The position numbers were made by a program, and so were the translations under genes. DNA of 64,000 nt from Nemertoderma westbladi (lineage: Eukaryota; Xenacoelomorpha; Nemertodermatida; Nemertodermatidae). The notes under the pieces were generated by a model that worked only from the letters and a program-made list of their open reading frames with translations, was not told where the DNA came from and did not search any database. How positions within the stretch are numbered: position 1 is the first letter of the stretch; each line of letters starts with the position of its first letter. The stretch spans positions 30,160 through 94,159 of the forward strand of contig JAUCBJ010003366.1 in NCBI GenBank assembly GCA_032718475.1, given 5' to 3'. Below are positions 23,477-32,351 of this stretch, in pieces.

Positions 23477-26176
23477 TTACGTTATAGAGTCCCTAGATAT
23501 TTGTCGGATTAGGGAAGTGGTCGTAGGAAGAGTATCTTGCCTTCCATAGTTTCCGGACAGTTTTCGGTCTCTTTCCAGTAAACATAAACGACCAGCTGGG
23601 CGATTGAGTTGTTGTGTTACTTTCTCCGCTCCCTTGGCCTGTCTAATCTCCGCCGGGGTAAGATGAGGAGGCCATTCTTCTTCTTCTTTACTTAAGAAGT
23701 CGGATCCACCTAACCAGCCTGGAGTATCTATCATTTCTTGAGGAGTTGCTCCTCTGGAAGCAATGTCGGCTGGATTAATCGTCCCAAGGCAATGTCTCCA
23801 TAGATCTACATTGGAGTTAATATCGTCATTATCTGAGGAGTATGGTGTTCCCTCAGTTGGATCGTCCACATCACTGCTCTCCACTTCCCATTCCTTTACT
23901 TTGTATACCTGTTGTTGAGGTAATCTCTCTTTGAGAGTTCTACGGGAAGGGCCAGTGAAGTACCAACCTACTCTAGTTCTTACCGCATAGGTTTGTAGTG
24001 GCTGCGGTTGAGTAGGCCGTTTCTCCAATGTCTCGAGCGCCTCATGCGCGTTTTGGCCGATGAGTATTTGCACTCCAGGATAATCTGTCTGGAATCGAGG
24101 TATCTTAAGATGTTGGATGCTCTCATCCTCGTCCCAATTATAAAGTTCTGCTTGGGTAGTAGCGAAGTTCTTTATAGCCACCATTTTTACTGACCTTATA
24201 CTTTGTGCTCCTAATTTATCCTGGGGGGTGGACAACGCACCTACATAGTAATCTGCCGTTATGGTAGATTTCCAAACCTGCATAATTCCGGACATATTCA
24301 ACTTAGTTTGGAATTTGGGTTGTCCAGCAAAGATATCTTCGGCTAGTTCTTGATCGATGAATGTTCCTGTGCTGCCGGAGTCAAGGAGGGCGTTCACTAT
24401 GTAGGTTTTGTTAAGACCGTGAACTCTTACTTGAACTACAGGAAATTCTCTGATTCCTACGTTGGAAGCTGGAGCTTTCCAAGATGGTTGTTTGGCGAAA
24501 GTAGTTGGGGGAAACTCATCGTTGATGTCCTTTTCGTAAGTAAGTGCTCGATACACTGCGGTATTTATTAGATAACAGGATTCGTTGGCATCGGAGAATT
24601 CGTCCGTATAGAATCCTTCCCACTCAGAACTTTGGTCAGTGTCGTTCACATCACTGAATTGGACATGTGATTTGGGCTCACTTACCTGACTCGGGCTGTT
24701 TCGTTCGAATTCCGTGTGCAACAAGCTATGATGTTTCGCGCCGCACTTAGCACACCTTGCGTCAGAGTAACAGGTTCGCCGCTGGTGTCCGCGTCTGAGA
24801 CAGTTATAACATAACCGCTTATCCCACAGGACTCCACGTCTATCTGCCATGGATTTCTTTAGGAATTCTGCACACGCACTCAAACGGTGGGGCCCGTCGC
24901 ACAGCGCACATTTTGGTTTGATGTTACTCACCTTAACTTGGTTAACGTTCTGCACTCTCGTTCTTTCTTCGGGCTTTCTTCCGTGAATTCTCTTAGGAGA
25001 CGTAGGAGGAGTTGTTGTTACCTGTTCTCTCCTGTCACTGGTTCGAGACTTGTATTTACTTACGTCTTTATAGTTCTTGTTGTCATAGTAAGATTTTGCT
25101 GTGTCTTTCCCGCTGTCCTCTTCTTGAGAAGCTTGGCTTTCGCCGTCGTCAGTATAACACACTGGTATTATCCTTCTCCTAGAAATGGGTTTCTCACTTA
25201 CCTTATTTTCCGATGTTTTCTCTCTGGACTGCCTTATGAGTTGTAATTTTACTTCACTATCTAAGAAGGACATGAGATCAGCCATGGTAGGACTTCGTCG
25301 TTGTTGTTCATTCATGTACAACACTTTCTTGTCCCAGCGCGTACATACTCCACCCTTTGGTAAAGTAGAGACTACGGCTCCAATGACCATGGAACTCTGA
25401 TATTCATGCGACTTACCTAACCAGTCCAGTTGTCTACAGATCTCTTGAATTTCATCGGAAAACTCTATAATCCCGCTACTAAGGAAGTGTCGGGGGGCTA
25501 CTAATTTTGCATACAAATACTTAGCTATGTTATCCTTGTTACCATACCTGATGTTTAATGTATCCCAAACTTGTCTTAATCCATCTGGATGTCCAATAAA
25601 CTTTAACGCCATTAACTTGGGAGGTCCTTCCAAGCACTTGATGAGGAATCTAAGTTTCTCTCCGTTAGATAGTACAGAGTTCTGTATGCTATCTTTGTAA
25701 TATTCGTTGAAAGGTAACCATTTCATCTCATCTCCATTGAATTTGACGATCTCTCCCACTTTGACCGCTTGGCGGGCTTCTGTTCTAGCCATCTGACGCG
25801 TAAAGCTTTCTTGGGCCATCGTGTTATTTAATATCGAATTATCGGTATATAAAGTTCTCGGATCATTATCAGGTCTATAGGGAATATCATTAATAACAGG
25901 TCTATAATCACCCTTAATAGGGTTTGCTATAGGAGTTTCAACTTCACTAGCAGTATAGATGCGTGTAGGCTCCACACCTTGCGCATGTATTACTTCAGAC
26001 CTAACAGGTTGACACAATGTTACAGGGGGTATTGGTATGCCCTTTTGTATATTGACTAATTTGTCGCGTTCTAGCGCGATACTTTGCTGCACTTCTTGCA
26101 ACTCTGCTCTACTTTCCCTCACTGTTCCCTTAAGTTGGTGGACAGTCTCCTGCATCTGTCCCAGCAGGAGATTCAT
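23477..26176 (-). CDS. BEL/Pao ORF2: DUF1759, zinc knuckles, aspartic protease; RT deleted
   Basis: An 899-residue frame. A short N-terminal coiled coil (1-45) precedes a DUF1759 domain at about 140-310. A CCHC cluster follows: C423/C426, then the canonical knuckle C456-C459-H464-C469, then C475-C478 with His 482-487. The aspartic protease (DUF1758 type) has LLDSGSTGTFID with the catalytic Asp at 599, and continues to about 745 (VRTRVGWYFTGPS). At about 765-792 an acidic linker leads straight into LWRHCLGTINPADIASRG, which in complete BEL/Pao proteins follows RNase H. RT and RNase H are therefore missing without loss of frame. The frame ends before any integrase. The product would be a capsid-type protein with its own protease. 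Confidence 0.9.
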   Translation of the reverse strand: MNLLLGQMQETVHQLKGTVRESRAELQEVQQSIALERDKLVNIQKGIPIPPVTLCQPVRSEVIHAQGVEPTRIYTASEVETPIANPIKGDYRPVINDIPYRPDNDPRTLYTDNSILNNTMAQESFTRQMARTEARQAVKVGEIVKFNGDEMKWLPFNEYYKDSIQNSVLSNGEKLRFLIKCLEGPPKLMALKFIGHPDGLRQVWDTLNIRYGNKDNIAKYLYAKLVAPRHFLSSGIIEFSDEIQEICRQLDWLGKSHEYQSSMVIGAVVSTLPKGGVCTRWDKKVLYMNEQQRRSPTMADLMSFLDSEVKLQLIRQSREKTSENKVSEKPISRRRIIPVCYTDDGESQASQEEDSGKDTAKSYYDNKNYKDVSKYKSRTSDRREQVTTTPPTSPKRIHGRKPEERTRVQNVNQVKVSNIKPKCALCDGPHRLSACAEFLKKSMADRRGVLWDKRLCYNCLRRGHQRRTCYSDARCAKCGAKHHSLLHTEFERNSPSQVSEPKSHVQFSDVNDTDQSSEWEGFYTDEFSDANESCYLINTAVYRALTYEKDINDEFPPTTFAKQPSWKAPASNVGIREFPVVQVRVHGLNKTYIVNALLDSGSTGTFIDQELAEDIFAGQPKFQTKLNMSGIMQVWKSTITADYYVGALSTPQDKLGAQSIRSVKMVAIKNFATTQAELYNWDEDESIQHLKIPRFQTDYPGVQILIGQNAHEALETLEKRPTQPQPLQTYAVRTRVGWYFTGPSRRTLKERLPQQQVYKVKEWEVESSDVDDPTEGTPYSSDNDDINSNVDLWRHCLGTINPADIASRGATPQEMIDTPGWLGGSDFLSKEEEEWPPHLTPAEIRQAKGAEKVTQQLNRPAGRLCLLERDRKLSGNYGRQDTLPTTTSLIRQISRDSIT

Positions 26177-26185
26177 CCCACGCCG

Positions 26186-27748
26186 TCACTCTTCCACCCA
26201 CTCAACCGCCGAAGCGGGAGTCGCCAACATAGTAGCGGGCTGACGCGGGACGACGGGAGACAAATTTTTGATTTCTCTCTCTGCTATCTGGACAGGGATA
26301 TTCCCTTGGACTGTTCCACCGGGTACAGGCAGTGTAGTACTATGTAAAGGGAATTTAGAGTTAAGCTCTGGAAGTACAGGGGTCTCTAACACAGAAGTGA
26401 CTTTGGGAACGACAGGCCTAATTATCTCAGGCTCATCAACTATTGTAGAGAGTCTTTGGACCTTAATACTTTGGGCTGTAGGTTCTATACTACTCAAGTC
26501 TGTGCTAGCTAGCTGTCTTCTAACAGCTGGGGGCAAATCAGGCAATTTGCGACGGTAAGATGTTTTTCTACGCCTACTTAGATGGGATCTATTTCCTCCG
26601 CCTTCAGGATCGGTAGTATCGCCTTCCTCCGAGGATGTGTATCCCTGGCGCTTGGGAGTAGATTTTCTCATCATCTGCATCTGATTAGCAGTAAACTGTT
26701 TATTTATACTGTCTTGCGTCTCTTGCAGATTTTCCAACTCTAGTTGGATAGTCTCCTCAGACGCTCTCCGTTCTGCTTCTGCCACTGTTGCCTTTCTTTC
26801 GGCTTCCGCCGCTTTTCTTTCTGCTTCTGCTTCTGCCGCTTTTCTTTCGGCTTCTGCTTCTGCCGCTTTTGACTTTCTTTCGGCTTCTGCTTCTGCCGCT
26901 TTTGCCTTTCTTTCGGCTTCTGCTTCTGCCGCTTTTCTTTCGGCTTCTGCTTCTTTTCTTTCTGCTTCTGCTTCCGCCGCCGCTGCTGCTGCTACCTTTC
27001 TTTTCTCTATCAGTTCTTTCTTTACTTGTTCTTCTCGGACTCTAATGAGGCGGAGTTTTTCATCACATTCAGCTTGGTTTGCAGCTAACATTTCCGCATC
27101 GTTTGAGTCCAACACAAGCTTGGTTCCTTCACTATTAGGGGAAAGTCCAGACAGCCGTCTCCTCAACTCTTCGTCTCCTAGGAATCGCTGATAGTCGGAC
27201 AAATAAATGTCGATAGCGTCTCTAGTTCGCGGCTTCTCTGCTGATGTTAATTCGCTTTCCACTTCGCTTTCCACCTCGCTTTCCACTTCGCTTTCCACCT
27301 CACTTTCCACTTCGCTTTCCACCTCACTTTCCACTTGAGAAGAAGTGGCGTCGGTTGATTCTTCATAGGTTGGCCGCTCATCATAAACCGTATCCGCCAT
27401 CTTCGCTCCGCGTTCGGGCGTCCGCTCAACAGTATCCGAACTACTGGAGCTATCGGGCCGCTGAGAACTAGGTTCTTGGCTAGGAGGTTGCTGCTGTTTT
27501 ATAGCTTCTTCTTGATCCCGCTTGACTTGGGCCCGAGTGCCTATGGCAGACCAACGGCGCTTCACTAACTTCGCAAATTGCGAAATCTTTTCTACCAACC
27601 TAGGTTCTGACACAACCACTGCAGGGGTTGCCCTTCTTACAGTATGAGGGGTTTCAGACCTCGGTCTGGGATTCTCTACACTTTGATCTGAGAAACAGGC
27701 TGTTGTTTCTAGGAGACTATCTGACAGAGTTTGCCTTGTGTCAGCCAT
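26186..27748 (-). CDS. BEL/Pao ORF1, gag-like coiled-coil protein
   Basis: A 520-residue frame, first in the element, starting at ATG 27748 after the leader. No domain I can name is seen. Residues 139-166 are a VESE repeat (short DNA repeat at about 27250-27335). Residues 220-350 are an Ala/Glu/Arg/Lys-rich segment with repeated AEAERKA units, surely a long coiled coil. A Ser/Pro-rich acidic stretch (80-110) lies before them. By position it is the structural (gag) precursor. It ends in TGA, followed three codons later and in the same frame by the ORF2 ATG, so the two could form one fusion by stop readthrough. Length variation between copies is likely in the repeat regions. Confidence 0.8.
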   Translation of the reverse strand: MADTRQTLSDSLLETTACFSDQSVENPRPRSETPHTVRRATPAVVVSEPRLVEKISQFAKLVKRRWSAIGTRAQVKRDQEEAIKQQQPPSQEPSSQRPDSSSSSDTVERTPERGAKMADTVYDERPTYEESTDATSSQVESEVESEVESEVESEVESEVESEVESELTSAEKPRTRDAIDIYLSDYQRFLGDEELRRRLSGLSPNSEGTKLVLDSNDAEMLAANQAECDEKLRLIRVREEQVKKELIEKRKVAAAAAAEAEAERKEAEAERKAAEAEAERKAKAAEAEAERKSKAAEAEAERKAAEAEAERKAAEAERKATVAEAERRASEETIQLELENLQETQDSINKQFTANQMQMMRKSTPKRQGYTSSEEGDTTDPEGGGNRSHLSRRRKTSYRRKLPDLPPAVRRQLASTDLSSIEPTAQSIKVQRLSTIVDEPEIIRPVVPKVTSVLETPVLPELNSKFPLHSTTLPVPGGTVQGNIPVQIAEREIKNLSPVVPRQPATMLATPASAVEWVEE

Positions 27749-27879
27749 GTTTGATTGTACAGTCGAATGCCTACTGCTATATTACAGTTAAAGCAAGTCT
27801 AGTAATTCAGTATCACTGTTAGCCTAATAATTAATTACCGATACTGCTACTCAGTGTAGCGTGATATATATATAATATA

Positions 27880-28135
27880 TTAGAATACCGGTATGCTTAT
27901 AATATATATAAGTATTATTACAGACTAGATTTGTCACAGAGTACCGGTATATAATTTTAGCACAAATATATATAAATATATAATAGGCCTATCGTGAATA
28001 CCGGTATACAGCCTACACTTATAGTATATAAGTATAATTCTGGACTATAATTAATTACAGAGTACCGGTATGATTTCAGCACAAATTTATAGAAATAAAT
28101 ATAATAAGCCTATGGTAAATACCGGTATGTCAATT
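27880..28135. repeat. 121-bp tandem duplication in the leader
   Basis: Two imperfect copies with period 121, seen by GTACCGGTAT at 27941 and again at 28062. Each copy also holds CTTATA..ATATAAGTAT, an AGGCCTAT/AAGCCTAT block and a second ACCGGTAT. Confidence 0.75.
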
Positions 28136-29054
28136 ATTTTAGAATAATTGAATTTCTGAATATTTTAGGGTTACTTGGTTACTTTAACTTACTTTATTAC
28201 CGTTATTTAAGCAGCAGTCCAACTGATATTGAGACCTAGTTGTTGTATGGCAGGCCTACTATTTATAAATCGTTTGAGTTGATTTATAATATTTATATAC
28301 CCGTTTAAAAGGGTTTTGTCAATATTTGAAATAAATGTTATTATTTCTGGGGGAGTCACTACACAGAAGCTGTGCGCTCTCAGTGAAGTGCTACCTATGG
28401 GACACTAAAACAGATAATTCTAATTTACCTAAGTTACTTAATACTACAAATTACTTACGATACGGGTGAGATTAATTCTCTAATTAAACACAACAAAAAT
28501 ATTACGTACGAATTTTTAGGGTAATTTTACAGGAAGTCTACAAACTAGCCTAACAAAGGGTTAGAATTCTGGTTATTACAATGGACAGGGTACTACGGTA
28601 TTTGAAAATAATAAGTAGTAGTAAATACACTGCGTTGTCCAGATAGGAAAATACCACCGCCTGACGACCTATAACCGTATCGCTATAGGTACTACGTTAT
28701 GTATCACGGATTGTTCCTACCTAGAAGTTAATTACCGCGGACTACCAGATCCAGCGTGCCTATTAACCACTTTACAACACAAATATACTGCCTACACACT
28801 AATTACTTCGGAAAGCACTGTACACTAAACCCTAAATTAGGTACAAGTACTGGTATAACAAATAATCAGCAGTTAAATATACTTGAACAGTTAAAAGAAC
28901 CACGGCATCTGCTGGAGTGACCGAAGCACAAAGTCACCAGTCTTTACCTACGCCAAGCAGCCCGTGTAGTACCGGGGTTAATTTAACTATAACGGTATGT
29001 GTAACAAACACAATTACTGTAGGAATAAACTTGGGGACATGAATGTTGCGAATA

Positions 29055-29650
29055 ATCGCATAAACTCTGAATAATAAATATTACGCTACCCGTACAGAAT
29101 ACTCAAACAAATACAAACCAAAACGCTGGCAGACTACCACCAAGCCTAAATAAACTACCGTACGTGTAGATTCTGAAATAGTTAGTTAGTATGCGTTCTA
29201 ACACGGTAGTACGACTTATTCTTTAAGAGGGGATTGACCTTACCGCTATGGCTGCCCCAACTTACTAACGGAGCTTTATCAGACAAACTCTACACACGCA
29301 GCAATCTCTTCAGACCTAATAATAGCTAGACAACAATCCAGCCTACAAAATATCTGAGTAATAACTATTACGGTACCTGAACAGACCACACAAACAAACA
29401 CAGGCCAAAACGCTGGCAGACTACGATCAAGCCTAAATAAACTACAGTATATGCAGATTCTGAAATAGTTAGTTAGTATGCGTTCTAACACGGTAGTACG
29501 ACTTATTCTTTAAGAGGGGATTGACCTTGCAGCATATGGCTGCCCCAACTTACTAACGGCACTCTATCAGACAAACTCTACACACGCCGTAATCTCTCCA
29601 AACTCAACAACAATCCGACAACAGTCTGGCCTACAATTATCTGAACAATC
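29055..29650. repeat. 287-bp tandem duplication in the leader
   Basis: Two copies with a period of 287 (CGCTGGC at 29124 and 29411). A long nearly perfect core contains TTAGTTAGTATGCGTTCTA and AAGAGGGGATTGACCTT. Part of a third copy follows at about 29600-29650. Confidence 0.8.
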
Positions 29651-29810
29651 TGAGCAGACTTACACGTCTTCAGCTCAATATTAACTTACATGTAAATAAA
29701 ACCGACAGAAATAAGTAAACTATACAAAAGAATGAGGGGTGATCAATCCCTATTCCCCTGGTAGCCTACAATATACTATAGATCACAATCGAAATAATAC
29801 TAATGTACTT

Positions 29811-29950
29811 ATACTGGAAGTACCGGTTAGGACAGTTGGGCCTACAGACCTACAGAAGTACCGGTTCTGGCAGTTGGACCTACGGACCTACGGCAGTACC
29901 GGTTCTGGCAGTTGGGCCTACTGACCTACAGAAGTACCGGTTCAGGTTTA
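29811..29950. repeat. 38-bp tandem repeat next to the 5' LTR
   Basis: TACCGGTT occurs at 29821, 29859, 29897 and 29935, an exact 38-base period. The unit contains CAGTTGG(G/A)CCTAC and AGACCTACAGAAG. It ends in two close ACCGGT palindromes at about 29949-29962. Confidence 0.85.
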
Positions 29951-29971
29951 CCGGTTGACCGGTACTTTCAA

Positions 29972-29994
29972 CTTTATTGCTTACTGCAATAAAG
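29972..29994. other. Perfect 9-bp hairpin near the LTR boundary
   Basis: CTTTATTGC and GCAATAAAG flank a 5-base loop, 14 bases from the 5' LTR. On the RNA it lies where a primer-binding site or packaging stem would be expected. Function not known. Confidence 0.6.
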
Positions 29995-30008
29995 TCAATG
30001 ACTGTTAT

Positions 30009-31279
30009 TGTACGCGCTTTTGAAGACCTTTAGCAGTTTAACCTGCCAAAATTTATATGTCTTTTGATTTATAAATATACTTTAGAAGATGACAAATATT
30101 TAATACCAATAAACATAACATTAGCAGAAGCCAGCCTAGTGCGCGTCCATTCACCCGCTGGATAATCCCGGGAGACTGGATTCTGTCGGCTTAGATTATT
30201 ATTGCAGTGAAGCTTACGGTATTGTATTATTCGATTGATCATTAATAATTAATTTCTGACTAATATTATTCACTTTCGGGAAATATTAACAGTTCCTTTT
30301 AGGACGTGGCGCTCTATCTAAGTAAACAGAGATATGACTTATACTAATCACAACGGTAAGTCGGTAAGGCTTATGATTCACGTATGAGGCGCATTCTTTA
30401 GGAAATGCTTAGTTATCAGCCACAATCATGTACACTACCGGTAACGCACAATACTGCTCACTAATTTGCCGACCGTCAATGAATTTTATCATATATAAAG
30501 AGAATAGCAACGGACTCATGTAGGGCTTATCAAATAGCATTAAATTCAATACACACCACAATAATATAAGTCGCAATCGCTATATATATAACCCGCCTCT
30601 CTAACCTGTAGTGTATCAAGAAAATTGGGAAATTTGGGTTCTTTATAAATGTTCTCCAAATAATATTCAATCCACTGATATAAGATATGACAACAGTAAA
30701 ACATTAAGACGGTAGGTTAAGATATGATATGAACAGATATGTACAGCGATATGCACTGATATGGACCGATATGTGAGTTGTTATGAACCGATAACAGTCA
30801 TACGCTCTATAATCTTAAGCCTACTAATGTTTCTTTCTAGAGCCGTTGTTTCTGGCTTAGACAGCAATAACAACAAAGTATCAGTAAAAAACTGTAAGAC
30901 TGAACAATCCCAGTATGATCGGCTCAAAGCTCCACATCGACAGAGAGAATCGCTCTGATTGGCTGAAGCCAAACAAAGAACCATGCGTCCAATGGCTGTT
31001 TCCATTTAAGCAACCAGCTGTTAGATGTCGTAATCTGAATCATCACGGCTAAGCTGTGTAAAAGTATTTGCCGTATTGCGGGTTTTTTGCCTTACCATGT
31101 CCGCTAAAACACGTATATAGCAGAATGACTTTTATGTCCGTTAAAACACCTGTAACGGTACCTTGCGGGCGAGGGGAATATATATACAGTTAGAGAACCT
31201 TTTTAGAGTATTCCAGCGCCTGGGGGGAAACTGGATTGCGAAGCAAAGGGGCCAGTTATATCCCACAGAAGCTTTTACA
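30009..31279 (-). repeat. 5' LTR of the BEL/Pao element
   Basis: A 1271-base direct repeat beginning TG and ending CA on the coding strand, apparently identical to the copy at 19052-20322. It lies upstream of ORF1 in the direction of transcription, so it should carry the promoter. The internal side shows no standard tRNA primer-binding site next to the boundary. Confidence 0.92.
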
Positions 31280-31433
31280 ACATGTACGTCTTTATCTATA
31301 ATACCAGGAGTGATATATTTTCACTACAGATAAAGGTAAGAGGCTCATTGAAAGAAAAAAATTATATAAATTAACAACAAAATAACATTTATAGTGGAAA
31401 ACCAAAAAACATTAATCTACCGATTCATTCTGG

Positions 31434-31508
31434 GGGAATCGAACCCACGACCTCCATGGAGATGTGAATTTAGGGCAAACTATTTAACCACTACGCGAAG
31501 AGGTGGGA
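31434..31508 (-). repeat. tRNA-like sequence, probable SINE head or tRNA pseudogene
   Basis: On the minus strand a tRNA-like body reads GCGTAGTGGTTAAATAGTTT, an A-box-like segment. It is followed about 40 bases later by GGTTCGATTCC, a perfect RNA polymerase III B box. The T stem pairs in four of five positions. The acceptor stem cannot be formed, so it is not a functional tRNA. A decayed tRNA-derived SINE is the simplest reading, but no second copy is seen in the window to prove it. Confidence 0.5.
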
Positions 31509-32183
31509 CTTTTTTACCTTTTTTACTCGTATAATACGTATAATTTAATTAATAATAAAAAAAGATAATAATTTTATCCATGATATATACTTTATCACGT
31601 CATTTCCTGCTCCCTTTCACGTAAAAACTAACGTAAAAATTTGGAAAATCGCTTCTCGTGAAATTTTCCAATTTTTTGCAACATATTTTTCGGCCATAGA
31701 AGTCAATGTTAGAAAACTACGTTAAAATTATTATGGTCGATATATATAAACGACATGTAAAAAAAAAATCAAAAATCTCGAACATTGAGACGTGATCTAA
31801 AAAAAAGTACAAATTATATGGGATACCCTGTGTATTCAGTGTATAATATTAATATAAATTCATTAGCAAAGGGGTGACAAATATATTTTGAGAATAATAG
31901 CAATGGTCGAGCTAGCGCTGAATCAATTAATATCGTCATTGGTAATTTAATTAACAGATTCCATAATAAATAAGAACTGGCAAGAAGCAATTAATAGCTA
32001 AGAATACTGTATAAAAATCATGGCACATAATGGGGAAAAATAAATAATGACATCTACAAATTATATTGATATCCGGAATCACATCAATACGGATCTATCA
32101 TGAAAATATTCATTAATTAAATCGAAAATTATTTAAATAATCAGTACATCAAATAAATTAATTCTGATACGCAGAGATCACAT

Positions 32184-32351
32184 GGGGGGGGGGGGGGGGG
32201 GGTAACAGATGATTGATTATGAGCAAAATTTGGCTGTAACCTACAGTATGCTGCTATTGACCCCCCCCCCCCCCCCCCCCCCCCCCCCAGCCCAGCCCTA
32301 CAGACAAATCATCACGTAATGACGCATGACGCACCCCCCCCCCCCCCCCCC
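32184..32351. repeat. Poly-G and poly-C tracts
   Basis: G19 at 32184-32202, C28 at 32261-32288 and C18 at 32334-32351. The G run and the C runs are mutually complementary and could form a long G:C hairpin, and the C runs a G-quadruplex on the other strand. Homopolymer lengths are also prone to sequencing error. Confidence 0.9.

Larger units (their letters stand above)
27749..30008 (-). promoter_or_regulatory. BEL/Pao 5' leader built of tandem duplications
   Basis: A 2.26 kb untranslated leader between the 5' LTR and ORF1. It contains three separate repeat systems: 121-base, 287-base and 38-base periods. There is also a perfect 9-base-pair hairpin next to the LTR. No long ORF is present on the coding strand. 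Leaders of LTR elements hold packaging and dimerisation signals; whether these repeats act that way is inference. Confidence 0.6.
19052..31279 (-). mobile_element. BEL/Pao LTR retrotransposon, internally deleted
   Basis: A 12,228-base element on the minus strand bounded by two 1271-base LTRs that look identical. Internal order on the coding strand: a repeat-rich leader (30008-27749), ORF1 (27748-26186), in-frame UGA, ORF2 with DUF1759, zinc knuckles and aspartic protease (26176-23477), a non-coding stretch with a duplication, and a Cys/His-rich 3' frame (21849-20401). DUF1759 followed by zinc knuckles and a DUF1758-type protease identifies BEL/Pao. No RT YxDD, RNase H or integrase is present: the ORF2 C-terminus passes from just after the protease to the block that normally follows RNase H. 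It should therefore need enzymes from a complete relative. LTR identity implies recent insertion or conversion. Confidence 0.9.

Noticed and set aside
26788-27471. Leu/Phe- and Arg/Pro-rich plus-strand ORFs
   Set aside because: They are antisense translations of the AEAERKA and VESE repeats of the BEL/Pao ORF1.
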